From NCBI RefSeq assembly GCF_040372045.1, contig NZ_BAABWH010000001.1: DNA of 64,000 nt, one strand, 5' to 3'. Within the stretch, counting starts at the first letter, position 1. Every line of letters starts with the position of its first letter. Positions 1 through 10,075 of the stretch are shown here, piece after piece. The notes beneath the pieces are model-generated. The model was not told where the DNA came from, made no database searches, and saw only the letters and a list, made by a program, of their open reading frames with translations. The stretch is from Thalassolituus sp006212115. Its GTDB lineage: Bacteria; Pseudomonadota; Gammaproteobacteria; Pseudomonadales; Oceanobacteraceae. The translations under genes were made by a program, and so were the position numbers.

Positions 1-344
1 GCTCGCACCTGCTCTATCAGAATGCGTTTAAAAACAGGAGTCAGATAGAAAGCAGAGGCACTGATGTCCAGCTCGGCCTCAACACTGCCGATGCTGAGAT
101 GCTCTTCTTCGGCACCGATCTGTACATCGGCAATGCGCACAACCGGAGACAAGAGATTCCAGTCACCTTCGAGAACACCGACGGCAACCGGCAGCCCCAA
201 CTGCTGCTGCAAGAGAGACTCAAGCTCGGGCTTCTGCGTTTCGATCAGTGGAATTAACTGGCGGCCAAGACTGGTGTAAAACGCCAGCAGCACAGTCGCG
301 ACGACGAGCGTTATCCATAACTGAGTCCAGACCGACCGTAACAT
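1..344 (-). CDS. yhdP: YhdP/AsmA-like large envelope protein, N-terminal part (cut by window edge)
   Basis: Only the first ~114 residues lie in the window; the frame stays open to base 1. The protein starts MLRSVWTQLW, has one transmembrane signal anchor (about residues 9-24), then a periplasmic stretch typical of the YhdP/DUF3971 family (LGLPVAVGVLEGDWN). In E. coli, YhdP is a very long AsmA-like protein that helps move phospholipid towards the outer membrane. The gene sits 12 bases after rng, the conserved place for yhdP in mre-maf-rng-yhdP operons. Family assignment rests on this N-terminus and on position; most of the gene is outside the window. Confidence 0.75.
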   Translation of the reverse strand, partial: MLRSVWTQLWITLVVATVLLAFYTSLGRQLIPLIETQKPELESLLQQQLGLPVAVGVLEGDWNLLSPVVRIADVQIGAEEEHLSIGSVEAELDISASAFYLTPVFKRILIEQVR

Positions 345-356
345 CAACGCGACCTG

Positions 357-1814
357 TTATTGCAGAACAATGTCATATTGATCCTGGGTGTACTGAGCTT
401 CAACCTGAAGCTTAATGGCTTTACCGATAAACGCTTCAAGATCGGCCAAGCCATGGCTGTCTTCGTCTAACAGGCGATCGACAACCGGTTGGCTGGCAAG
501 AACCAGATACGTACCCGCTTCGTAAGCACGCTCCTCACGCAGAATCTCGCGGAATATTTCATAGCAAATCGTTTCAGCGGTTTTCACCACGCCACGCCCG
601 TCGCAGGCGTTGCAGCTTTCCATCAGCATATGCTCGAGTGATTCCCGCGTACGTTTGCGCGTCATCTCCACCAGCCCTAATTCGGATACACCACTGATTT
701 TTGTTTTGGTGTGATCTTTCTCCAGCACTTTTTCCAACATACGCAACACCTGACGCTGATGCTCAGTATCGGTCATGTCGATAAAGTCGAGAATGATAAT
801 CCCGCCCAGATTACGCAAACGAACCTGACGACCAATCGCCGTGGCCGCTTCCAGGTTGGTCTTGAAGATCGTCTCTTCAAGATTACGACGCCCAACAAAT
901 CCACCCGTGTTTACATCAATGGTGGTCATTGCTTCGGTTTGGTCGACCACCAGATAACCGCCGGATTTGAGCGGTACCTTACGCTCCAGCGCGCGCTGAA
1001 TTTCGTCTTCGACGCTGTACAGTTCGAAAATCGGACGCGGCCCCGGGTAGTAATCAATCTTCTCCGCCACTTCAGGAACATACTGCTGGCAGAACTGCTC
1101 AATTTTCTGATGCGTTTCACGCGAGTCGATCAGAATTTTATTGGTCTCCGGGCGGGACAAATCGCGAATCGTACGAAGCGAGAGCGGCAGTTCGTCGTAC
1201 ACCAGACTCGGTGGCTTGTTATCCGCAATACGTTCTTCAAGCTTGCGCCACAAACGGCGCAGGTAACTGGTGTCCGCACCGATTTCTTCTTCGCCGACGC
1301 CTTCTGCCGCGGTACGCAGGATGAAGCCCGCCTCACCTGTCAGACCTTCGGCTTCCATGCTGTCTTTGACCAACTGCTTCAGGCGATCACGCTCAGCGTT
1401 TTCTTCAATTTTCTGCGAAATACCAACGTGCACCGAACCCGGCATAAACACCAGATAGCGAGAAGGAATCGACAGCTGCGTAGTCAGCCGCGCGCCCTTG
1501 GTACCGATAGGGTCTTTCGTTACCTGCACCACCAGCGACTGGCCTTCGTGTACCAACTGGTTGATTGGCGCATTGGCATCGCCCTCACCAATTTCTGCAG
1601 CGTGAATAAAAGCCGCACGCTCCAGACCAATATCCACAAATGCGGCCTGCATGCCGGGCAAAACCCGTACTATTTTGCCCTTGTAGATATTGCCAACGAT
1701 GCCGCGATGGTTGGCACGCTCAATAAAGATTTCCTGTAATACGCCGTTTTCTACAACGCCGACACGCGTCTCAGTGGGCGTGACGTTCATTAATATTTCT
1801 GCGTTCACATTCAT
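357..1814 (-). CDS. rng: Ribonuclease G
   Basis: Endoribonuclease of the RNase E/G family (16S rRNA 5' maturation, mRNA turnover), 485 residues, the normal RNase G length without the RNase E C-terminal scaffold. An S1-like RNA-binding region lies near residues 38-125. The metal-binding aspartates are visible in TTIDVNTGGF (about 299-308) and IIILDFIDM (about 344-352). The zinc-link cysteines are in CNACDGRG (about 405). Its ATG overlaps the maf stop codon as ATGA, so it is translationally coupled in the mreC-mreD-maf-rng-yhdP operon. Confidence 0.97.
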   Translation of the reverse strand: MNVNAEILMNVTPTETRVGVVENGVLQEIFIERANHRGIVGNIYKGKIVRVLPGMQAAFVDIGLERAAFIHAAEIGEGDANAPINQLVHEGQSLVVQVTKDPIGTKGARLTTQLSIPSRYLVFMPGSVHVGISQKIEENAERDRLKQLVKDSMEAEGLTGEAGFILRTAAEGVGEEEIGADTSYLRRLWRKLEERIADNKPPSLVYDELPLSLRTIRDLSRPETNKILIDSRETHQKIEQFCQQYVPEVAEKIDYYPGPRPIFELYSVEDEIQRALERKVPLKSGGYLVVDQTEAMTTIDVNTGGFVGRRNLEETIFKTNLEAATAIGRQVRLRNLGGIIILDFIDMTDTEHQRQVLRMLEKVLEKDHTKTKISGVSELGLVEMTRKRTRESLEHMLMESCNACDGRGVVKTAETICYEIFREILREERAYEAGTYLVLASQPVVDRLLDEDSHGLADLEAFIGKAIKLQVEAQYTQDQYDIVLQ

Positions 1815-2386
1815 GCTTCTTCTGTTTGCCAGACTGGCACATCAAATTCATTCAGCAAGGCGGCTGTTTCTGTCAGGGGCAGGCCAACAACATTGCTGTA
1901 ACTGCCTTCAATTCCTGCCACTAATATTGCGCCTTTGCCCTGTATTCCATAACTGCCCGCTTTATCTTCGGGCTCGCCGGTATCGACATAACGACGAATT
2001 TCGTCATCGCTTAACACTCGAAACCGCACTTTAGTCGCGATACTGATCACGCGCTCGGTGGCACCACGTACCAGCGCCACGGCACTCAATACTTCATGAG
2101 TCTGACCGGATAAACGCCCGAGTGTTTCCCGAGCTTCACCTTTACTGACAGGTTTCCCAAGAATTCCCCCATTCAGAATCACACTGGTGTCCGATCCCAG
2201 CACGAGCTCATCAGGGTTTTGCTGAGCGACTACACGCGCTTTCTCCAGCGCCATTCGCTCGACATACGCCACCGCATTTTCATCCGCCAGTGGCGACTCA
2301 TCAATGTCCGCTGGTTGGACAGAAAAGTACACACCGATCTGTTGCAACAATTCGCGACGACGCGGCGAGCCGGAGGCCAGAATCAT
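1811..2386 (-). CDS. maf: Maf/YhdE nucleotide pyrophosphatase
   Basis: Maf-family (YhdE type) dTTP/UTP pyrophosphatase, a house-cleaning enzyme linked to septum and shape genes. I take the ATG at 2386, giving 191 residues beginning MILASGSPRRRELLQQ; the SxSPRR nucleotide-binding motif is then at the very N-terminus, as in the family. A longer open frame exists upstream but lies inside mreD. The start overlaps the mreD stop (ATGA), and the end overlaps the rng start in the same way. The GSDTSVI and KPVSKGEA segments also match the family. Confidence 0.95.
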   Translation of the reverse strand: MILASGSPRRRELLQQIGVYFSVQPADIDESPLADENAVAYVERMALEKARVVAQQNPDELVLGSDTSVILNGGILGKPVSKGEARETLGRLSGQTHEVLSAVALVRGATERVISIATKVRFRVLSDDEIRRYVDTGEPEDKAGSYGIQGKGAILVAGIEGSYSNVVGLPLTETAALLNEFDVPVWQTEEA

Positions 2387-2862
2387 GCGGACTCCATACG
2401 CTGCAGCGAGCGATACACCAGCACATACATCCATGGCCAGAGCACCGCACTGGTTAGCGCCGGTGCCAGCAACATGACCGGCATCATGTCTTCACGCATT
2501 ACCGCCATCGCCCAGTAATGAATGATCTGCTCGGCCAGCACCATCAGAAACAGCACAGCAGACTGCTGCAGCACGTTAAACAGATACATCCGGCGGTACA
2601 GCAACTGCAGTAGGTAAATATGCATAGCGACCAGAATAACGTGCAGCCCCAGCAGGGTGTTCTTCTCTACATCAAGCATCAGCCCGAGAGGAATGGCGAG
2701 CCACAAACCAAAGACAGACGGCGCAGCCAGCACCGCCGCTGTCACAACCAGCATAACCCAGGCAGGCTGAAACCAGTCGATCACCTCAGGCAGCTGAAAG
2801 TGCTCCAGTACAAAGGCTACGAATAACGCCAACAACACGTAGGCAATGCTATGCAGCTTCAT
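2383..2862 (-). CDS. mreD: Rod shape-determining protein MreD
   Basis: Inner-membrane component of the elongasome, 159 residues with about five hydrophobic segments (MKLHSIAYVLLALFVAF at the start). The ATG at 2862 is preferred over an in-frame TTG 15 bases upstream: GGAG lies about 10 bases before this ATG, and the ATG overlaps the mreC stop as ATGA. It has the usual MreD size and lies between mreC and maf as in most gammaproteobacteria. The sequence is poorly conserved, so the name rests on hydrophobicity plus synteny. Confidence 0.93.
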   Translation of the reverse strand: MKLHSIAYVLLALFVAFVLEHFQLPEVIDWFQPAWVMLVVTAAVLAAPSVFGLWLAIPLGLMLDVEKNTLLGLHVILVAMHIYLLQLLYRRMYLFNVLQQSAVLFLMVLAEQIIHYWAMAVMREDMMPVMLLAPALTSAVLWPWMYVLVYRSLQRMESA

Positions 2863-3755
2863 CCTTCGTTTCTCCAAAGCTGCTCGGGCGGAACGCGTCC
2901 GGCCTCATCAGTAAATACCAGCAAAAGATGACGGCTGCGATCCAACTTAGCGGTTGGCTCCGCCTTCACGGTGGCGAATGACTCACCCGGTGTGTTGCGG
3001 ATACTGCTGACCGTTGCCACTGGGTAGCCTTTCGGGTATCGCTCGCCAAGGCCAGAGCTCACCAACATATCGCCAACTTTGATATCCGCTGTATTCGGTA
3101 CGTAAATCAACTCCAGCTCGTTCAACGCCCCGGTGCCCGTGGCAATTGCACGTACGCCATTGCGATTAACCTGCACGGGAACCGCGTGGTTAGAATCCGC
3201 GATCATCAACACCCGGGCTGAAAACGGCAGTACGTCGATGACCTGCCCCAGTAAGCCGTATGCATCCAACACGGGCTGACCGACAAACACGCCGTCGCGA
3301 CCGCCTTTATCGATGATAATCTGCTGGGTGTAGGGATCAGGGTCGACCGCGGTGACAGACGTCACCAGCACTTTATCGTCGACCTGATCAGAAGCCGACA
3401 ACAACTCCCGAAGGGACATATTCTCGGCTTCAAGCGAGGCCATGCGTTGCGCTTTACGCTCAAGTACGAGGTTGCGGGCCGCAAGAATCTTATTCTCTTT
3501 CAGCAGCTCGCGCCGAAGGGTAGCGTTTTCACTCATCCATTCTGCGATAGATAAGGGCACAACTGCCGTCTGGCGAGCGGGGGCAATCAGGTAACCAACG
3601 CCATAGCGCACGGATTCCAGCCAGGAATATTGGTTATCTACCCACATCAGAACAAGGCAGAAAACCGCGATCAGACCGACGCGCTGTCCTTGAAATGCTG
3701 GCACCTGAAACTGTGATTTGATGACGCTGCCCCGGGATGAAAAAGTAAATGCCAA
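2859..3755 (-). CDS. mreC: Cell shape-determining protein MreC
   Basis: Periplasmic elongasome scaffold, 298 residues: short cytoplasmic N-terminus (FSSRGSV), one transmembrane helix (about 27-45), a coiled coil (about 70-115, ending MASLEAENMSLRELL) and the double beta-barrel MreC core with DKGGRDGVFVGQPV and SSGLGERYPKGYPV. The start appears to be TTG at 3755 with only a weak ribosome site; no ATG fits near the family N-terminus. A terminator-like hairpin separates it from mreB. Its stop overlaps mreD. Confidence 0.95.
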   Translation of the reverse strand: MAFTFSSRGSVIKSQFQVPAFQGQRVGLIAVFCLVLMWVDNQYSWLESVRYGVGYLIAPARQTAVVPLSIAEWMSENATLRRELLKENKILAARNLVLERKAQRMASLEAENMSLRELLSASDQVDDKVLVTSVTAVDPDPYTQQIIIDKGGRDGVFVGQPVLDAYGLLGQVIDVLPFSARVLMIADSNHAVPVQVNRNGVRAIATGTGALNELELIYVPNTADIKVGDMLVSSGLGERYPKGYPVATVSSIRNTPGESFATVKAEPTAKLDRSRHLLLVFTDEAGRVPPEQLWRNEG

Positions 3756-3780
3756 CTATACCGTGTGGGGCACGGACGGC

Positions 3781-3808
3781 AAAGAAAAAGGGGCCCTGAG
3801 GCCCCTTT
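3781..3808 (-). terminator. Intercistronic terminator between mreB and mreC
   Basis: Nine-base-pair stem, AAAGGGGCC / GGCCCCTTT, with a four-base loop at 3796-3799, followed on the minus strand by TTTTTCTTT. This is a textbook intrinsic terminator shape 28 bases after the mreB stop and 26 bases before the mreC start. It probably lowers mreCD-maf-rng expression relative to mreB. Confidence 0.8.
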
Positions 3809-3836
3809 CTGCAAGATATGATTATCGTTGCATGGT

Positions 3837-4874
3837 CTATTCGAGAGCCGCAAGGCCGAGCTGCTGTTCGCTGGCCGTCTCGAGGAACTTACCACCGCCA
3901 CGAGCAACGCATGTCAGCGGGTCATCGGCAACGATGACAGGCAGGCCAGTTTCTTCGCTCAGCAGCTTGTCGAGATCACGCAACAAGGCACCACCACCGG
4001 TCAATACCATACCGCGCTCTGCCACGTCAGAAGACAGCTCTGGTGGGGACTGCTCCAATGCACCTTTCACCGCCTGAACGATCTGCGCCAGTGATTCCTG
4101 CAAGGCTTCGAGAATTTCGTTGGAGTTCAGCGTAAAGCTACGCGGAATCCCCTCAGCCAAATTGCGACCGCGAACATCGATCTCACGCACTTCACCACCA
4201 GGGTAAGCGGTACCGATTTCCTGCTTGATGCGCTCGGCAGTGGCTTCACCGATCAGGCTGCCGTAATGTTTACGTACGTACGCCACGATGGCTTCGTCGA
4301 AACGGTCACCACCCACTTTGATCGACTCGGCGTAAACCACGCCACTCAGCGAGATGATGGCGATCTCAGTGGTACCACCACCGATATCGACAACCATGGA
4401 GCCTCGAGCCTCATCAACAGGCAGGCCCGCACCTATCGCAGCCGCCATTGGTTCGTAAATCAGATACGCTTTGCTCGCACCCGCATTGATTACTGAATCA
4501 CGGATCGCGCGACGCTCAACCTTTGTCGCCTGAAACGGAACACACACAACAACACGAGGGCTTGGTGGCATCAAACTGCGCTCGTGCACTTGTTTGATGA
4601 ACAATTCGAGCATTTTTTCGGTGACTTCAAAGTCAGCGATAACACCGTCTTTCAGAGGACGAATCGCCTGAATGTTTCCCGGAGTCCGACCCAGCATACG
4701 CTTCGCATCGGCACCCACTGCCTGAACTGATTTACCGTTAGGTTGGGTCCGGATCGCTACCACCGACGGCTCATTCAGGACAATTCCCTTATCTTTCATG
4801 TAAATCAGGGTGTTAGCCGTTCCCAGGTCGATAGACAGATCACTGGAGAACAGGCCACGGAGTTTCTTAAACAT
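3837..4874 (-). CDS. mreB: Rod shape-determining protein MreB (bacterial actin)
   Basis: Actin-like filament protein that positions wall synthesis, 345 residues from ATG at 4874 (MFKKLRGLFSSDLSIDLGTA), preceded by GGTGG. The amphipathic N-terminus, phosphate-1 loop (DLGTANTLIY), phosphate-2 (VVDIGGGTTEIAII) and adenosine motif (LTGGGALL near residue 290) are all present. A longer frame reaching 4904 adds residues foreign to the family. It is divergent from gatC across about 130 bases. Confidence 0.97.
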   Translation of the reverse strand: MFKKLRGLFSSDLSIDLGTANTLIYMKDKGIVLNEPSVVAIRTQPNGKSVQAVGADAKRMLGRTPGNIQAIRPLKDGVIADFEVTEKMLELFIKQVHERSLMPPSPRVVVCVPFQATKVERRAIRDSVINAGASKAYLIYEPMAAAIGAGLPVDEARGSMVVDIGGGTTEIAIISLSGVVYAESIKVGGDRFDEAIVAYVRKHYGSLIGEATAERIKQEIGTAYPGGEVREIDVRGRNLAEGIPRSFTLNSNEILEALQESLAQIVQAVKGALEQSPPELSSDVAERGMVLTGGGALLRDLDKLLSEETGLPVIVADDPLTCVARGGGKFLETASEQQLGLAALE

Positions 4875-5005
4875 CCACCGGGTTCCCGTAACAAAATATG
4901 GCAAAAAATTGCGCTAACTCTAGCAATGGCGGGGATTTAGGGCAAGAGACATTTGTGGTAGTCTCGCCCACTTATATTTAAGTTCGTATTCATTGGAGTA
5001 AACCC

Positions 5006-5293
5006 ATGGCTCTGGATCAGGATCAGGTACGCAAAATTGCCAGCCTTGCCCGCCTGCAGATCGACGATGGTCAGATAGCGGAATATCAGACCAATCTGAC
5101 CAACATACTCGACTTGGTCGACCAACTATCGGCCGCGGATACCGACGGTGTAGACCCGATGGCGCACCCGCTGGATGCCGTGCAACGCCTACGAGCGGAC
5201 GTCGTCACCGAAGAAAATCAGCGTGACACCTTCCAGAAAATTGCTCCTGCCACCGAGCAGGGCCATTACCTTGTACCCCGCGTCGTTGAATAA
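5006..5293 (+). CDS. gatC: Aspartyl/glutamyl-tRNA amidotransferase subunit C
   Basis: Small subunit of the GatCAB amidotransferase, which converts Glu-tRNA(Gln) and/or Asp-tRNA(Asn) to the amide form. It has 95 residues, with the family N-terminus (ALDQDQVRKIASLARLQI) and the central DGVDPMAHPLDAVQRLRAD. The ATG is preceded by TTGGAG. First gene of gatCAB, divergent from mreB; the 112 bases to gatA hold no gene. Confidence 0.96.
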   Translation: MALDQDQVRKIASLARLQIDDGQIAEYQTNLTNILDLVDQLSAADTDGVDPMAHPLDAVQRLRADVVTEENQRDTFQKIAPATEQGHYLVPRVVE

Positions 5294-5405
5294 AGATCGA
5301 TGAGTAAAGATCGACGAAGAAAAGTCGTCACATAAGGGTCAGGGAATACGGGTCGTCGAATACAGCCCGGTGAATAAATGGGCAACTGCCTCCAGGACAT
5401 TGAGA

Positions 5406-6860
5406 ATGCACAACAAAACTATTGCTGAGATTTCACGCGATCTCGCCGCCGGAGAATACTCCAGCACCGAAATCACGACTGACCTGCTTAAGCGGGTCAA
5501 AGACCTTGATAAAGGCATCAACAGCTTTATCACCGTCACCGAAGATCAGGCTCTGGCACAAGCCAAAGCTGCTGATGAGCGCCGTGCAGCAGGTAATGCC
5601 ACCGCGTGGACGGGCGTGCCGATGGCACACAAAGATATCTTTTGTACCAAAGGTGTACTGACGACCTGTGGTTCAAAAATGCTGGGCAACTTTGAAGCCC
5701 CTTACGACGCCACCGTCGTCGAAAACTTCAACAATGCCGGTGCGGTTTCTCTGGGTAAAACCAACATGGACGAGTTCGCCATGGGTTCTTCCAACGAGAC
5801 CTCGTTTTTCGGCCCAGTGAAAAACCCATGGGACACCGATCGCGTACCGGGTGGTTCGTCTGGTGGTTCTGCTGCCGCAGTAGCAGCGCGCCTGGTACCG
5901 GGTGCCACTGCAACCGATACCGGTGGCTCAATCCGCCAGCCTGCTGCACTGTGTGGCATTACCGGCCTAAAGCCTACCTACGGTCGCGTTTCGCGCTACG
6001 GCATGATTGCCTTTGCCTCGAGCCTTGATCAGGCTGGCACCATGACCCGTACCGCCGAAGACTCAGCAATGATGATGAACGTCATGGCGAGCTACGACAA
6101 AAAAGACTCGACCTGTGTTGAGCGCGACGTGCCGGATTACACCAGCACACTCAACGACAGCATCGAAGGCATGACCATCGGCCTGCCAAAAGAATACTTC
6201 CGCGACGACATCAGCGCCGAGATGCAGCAGCAGGTGCGTAACGCCATTGCCGAATACGAAAAGCTGGGCGCAAAAGTAAAAGAAATCTCACTGCCAAACA
6301 CACATCTGTCAGTGCCAACTTACTATGTGGTTGCGCCCGCTGAGTGTTCCGCCAACCTGTCTCGTATGGACGGAGTTCGTTTTGGCTATCGTTGCGAAGA
6401 CCCGAAAGACATCGAAGACCTTTACTGTCGCTCACGTGGCGAAGGCTTCGGTAACGAAGTGAAGCGCCGCATTATGATTGGTGCTTACGCTCTGTCTGCA
6501 GGCTTCTATGATGCTTACTACAAAAAAGCTCAGCAGGTTCGTCGCCTGATTAAAAATGATTTTGTTGAAGCCTTTAAAGACGTCGACGTCATCATGAGCC
6601 CAACCTCACCAACGCCTGCATTTAAGTTTGGTGAAAAAACCGATGACCCGGTTGCCATGTACCTCGAAGATATTTTCACCATCGCGACCAACCTCGCGGG
6701 TCTGCCGGGTATGTCTGTGCCGTGCGGACAGGTGAACAATCTACCCGTTGGCCTGCAGCTGATCGGTAACTACTTCGACGAAGCGCGCATCCTGAACGCT
6801 GGCCACAAATTCCAGCAAGCAACAGATTGGCACCTGAAAGCGCCACAAGGCATTGAATAA
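5406..6860 (+). CDS. gatA: Glutamyl-tRNA(Gln) amidotransferase subunit A
   Basis: Amidase-signature glutaminase subunit of GatCAB, 484 residues from ATG at 5406 (MHNKTIAEISRDLAAGEY); an in-frame GTG at 5370 would add 12 unlikely residues, and AGGA lies just before this ATG. The Ser-cisSer-Lys triad is visible: the lysine in PMAHKDIFC (about residue 76) and the serines in PGGSSGGSAAAV and DTGGSIRQPA (about 150-175). It releases ammonia from glutamine, which is channelled to GatB. Confidence 0.97.
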   Translation: MHNKTIAEISRDLAAGEYSSTEITTDLLKRVKDLDKGINSFITVTEDQALAQAKAADERRAAGNATAWTGVPMAHKDIFCTKGVLTTCGSKMLGNFEAPYDATVVENFNNAGAVSLGKTNMDEFAMGSSNETSFFGPVKNPWDTDRVPGGSSGGSAAAVAARLVPGATATDTGGSIRQPAALCGITGLKPTYGRVSRYGMIAFASSLDQAGTMTRTAEDSAMMMNVMASYDKKDSTCVERDVPDYTSTLNDSIEGMTIGLPKEYFRDDISAEMQQQVRNAIAEYEKLGAKVKEISLPNTHLSVPTYYVVAPAECSANLSRMDGVRFGYRCEDPKDIEDLYCRSRGEGFGNEVKRRIMIGAYALSAGFYDAYYKKAQQVRRLIKNDFVEAFKDVDVIMSPTSPTPAFKFGEKTDDPVAMYLEDIFTIATNLAGLPGMSVPCGQVNNLPVGLQLIGNYFDEARILNAGHKFQQATDWHLKAPQGIE

Positions 6861-6872
6861 GAGAGGTTTATG

Positions 6873-8321
<1,449 letters not shown>

Positions 8322-8326
8322 TGAGC

Positions 8327-8346
8327 TCCGGGGTGAAAGCCCCGGA
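8327..8346 (+). other. Hairpin after gatB
   Basis: Perfect 7-bp stem TCCGGGG / CCCCGGA with a six-base loop, starting 6 bases after the gatB stop. No T-run follows, so it is a weak terminator at best. It may be a 3' stabilising hairpin or the remnant of the original gatB terminator at the island junction. The next gene's ribosome site (AAGGA) follows within a few bases. Confidence 0.5.
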
Positions 8347-8361
8347 ACCAAGGATTGGCCA

Positions 8362-9759
8362 ATGAAAAGAATAAATAGAAACGACCTAAATACGCTATAC
8401 AGCAGAAAGTTCCTTGAGTACTGTAGATCCAGAGGCAGGGCGATCGCCTACAAAAAAAGAAAGAATGGCGGTGAATCACTTGAGAAGCTTGAAATCAGAG
8501 CTGTTAAAAATCTAACATCTGACTACTTCTCTAAAATTGGATGTACGACAAAGACCGGTAAGGTAAATAAAAAAATAAGTTATAACTTGCCGAAAGATTT
8601 TTGTTTCATTCATTCGCCATCAGTAGCTTTAAAAGCTATTTATGATATTCATCAGATTGCGTCGAAAGAGGAGGTAGCTGAAATACATATCAATCATCAA
8701 AAAGTTAAAAGCTATCACCTCACTTCGGAGGTACTTCTAGGACTGTGCGTTGAAACAGAGAGGACTAAGAGAAAAATCCGTTTTAAATCAAAGCACTCCA
8801 AATCGAAAAAAAAACGTAAATTACGAGTTGTCGGAACCCTTCCCTCTGATCCCAATCATGAGCAATTAATCCATGAAATTGGGGTAGTAAGCGAAGTAAA
8901 AGCGAGCACTGCCAAACCATTACCTTTATCTACACGAAAGCAGCACCTATTCAGCAAAAGAAGCGTCGGCCACTCAATTGCAAGTGCATACAGCAATGAC
9001 GATAAGACTAAGACCTCTGTCAAGTTTGTAGATTACGTCAACCGCTGCATTAGAGACCACAGGCTCGGATTAACCGATGATGCAACCTCCAAACTACAGC
9101 TAGCTATATCTGAAGTGCTAGACAACTCTGAAAGGCACGCCACATCTGATGATGGAAAGCACATTTGGCATGCAAGGGGTTATCTTAATAGTGAATCCGA
9201 ACAAGAAAACCTCGAAATCTCCCTGTTTAATTTTGGCATGAGTATTGCTGAAACATTCGAAGAGCTCCCAGATACAGCATTTGGAAAGCAACAAGTAATG
9301 AGTTACGCAAATGAACACATGGTAAGCCCGAAAAACTTTTCGAAGGATCAACTAGTGACAGTAGCTGCACTGCAGCATAGGTATAGCTCAAAGAACAAAA
9401 GTGAAAACGATACTAACGGACAAGGAACTATCTATCTGATCGAGTTTTTCGAAAGGCTTTGCGAGGACCTGTCAGAACTACCTAGCTATGAGCGCGTTAA
9501 GCCTGAAATGAGTATTGTGTCTGGTATGACACATATACTTTTTGACGGAACTTACAGATTATCTGAACTGCCAGACTATAATGGTGGTGGTAGTGATCAG
9601 TTCATAATTGCTTTCAACAAGCAAAATAGTTTAAAATTGCCGCCCGACACCAACTACGTCAAAAAATTGACGGAAGGGATGTTCTTTCCAGGTGTGGCGA
9701 TAAGTATCAAAGTTCCTCTAAAAGAGGAGGGTAAAGCAGGTGACAATAGTGTTGATTGA
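8362..9759 (+). CDS. GHKL (HATPase_c-like) ATP-binding protein of a three-gene island
   Basis: Unnamed 465-residue cytoplasmic protein. Residues ~1-200 are very basic (KSKHSKSKKKRKL near 145) and unrecognised. Residues ~225-375 read as a histidine-kinase/anti-sigma type ATPase: N box LAISEVLDNSERHA (about 247-260, with Glu251, Asn255, His259), a G1-like box SLFNFGMSIAE (about 288) where the usual Asp is Asn, and a G2-like box NGQGTIYLIEF (about 355). No phospho-acceptor histidine domain or membrane segment is visible. AAGGA precedes the ATG. It overlaps the STAS-like gene downstream by 20 bases. Base use is AT-rich compared with gatB, so it is probably acquired. A partner-switching kinase is my inference. 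Confidence 0.72.
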   Translation: MKRINRNDLNTLYSRKFLEYCRSRGRAIAYKKRKNGGESLEKLEIRAVKNLTSDYFSKIGCTTKTGKVNKKISYNLPKDFCFIHSPSVALKAIYDIHQIASKEEVAEIHINHQKVKSYHLTSEVLLGLCVETERTKRKIRFKSKHSKSKKKRKLRVVGTLPSDPNHEQLIHEIGVVSEVKASTAKPLPLSTRKQHLFSKRSVGHSIASAYSNDDKTKTSVKFVDYVNRCIRDHRLGLTDDATSKLQLAISEVLDNSERHATSDDGKHIWHARGYLNSESEQENLEISLFNFGMSIAETFEELPDTAFGKQQVMSYANEHMVSPKNFSKDQLVTVAALQHRYSSKNKSENDTNGQGTIYLIEFFERLCEDLSELPSYERVKPEMSIVSGMTHILFDGTYRLSELPDYNGGGSDQFIIAFNKQNSLKLPPDTNYVKKLTEGMFFPGVAISIKVPLKEEGKAGDNSVD

Positions 9760-10075
9760 TTTTGACAGGATAACCGAAACCTCCAAACTAGGTCTTCTCA
9801 GCGGAAGGGACAATGGTGTGGCTGCTAGAAAACTATTTCATGTAGCCAATGGAGATATCACTCCTGATACACGAGTTAAAATTAAGGATAATGACTCTGT
9901 CGTAGTCTCAAACTCATATTTTTTAGGGTTACTTGAAGACATATTCAAAATCCACAAGTCAAAAGAAGACTTGCTAGAGCATATCGACTACACCGAACTT
10001 AGCAAGACTAATCAGAAGGAACTACTTCGTGGAGTCAACCGAGGATTTTCACCCATCATCAATGCAATGGGTTAA
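9740..10075 (+). CDS. STAS-like (DUF4325-type) domain protein
   Basis: 111-residue protein starting at GTG 9740 with a strong AGGAGG 10-15 bases upstream, inside the end of the GHKL gene. The segment SGRDNGVAARKLFH followed by VKIKDNDSVVVSNSYFLGLL fits the DUF4325 STAS-like pattern (GR..G...R, then hydrophobic strand, then S.SF/YF..L). In the family such proteins sit beside GHKL ATPases, like anti-anti-sigma factors beside anti-sigma kinases. No DNA-binding or membrane region is visible. The next gene starts within it. Confidence 0.6.
   Translation: MTIVLIDFDRITETSKLGLLSGRDNGVAARKLFHVANGDITPDTRVKIKDNDSVVVSNSYFLGLLEDIFKIHKSKEDLLEHIDYTELSKTNQKELLRGVNRGFSPIINAMG

Noticed and set aside
711..1739. 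342-codon plus-strand frame inside rng
   Set aside because: Exact shadow of a clear RNase G gene; no family features and no ribosome site.
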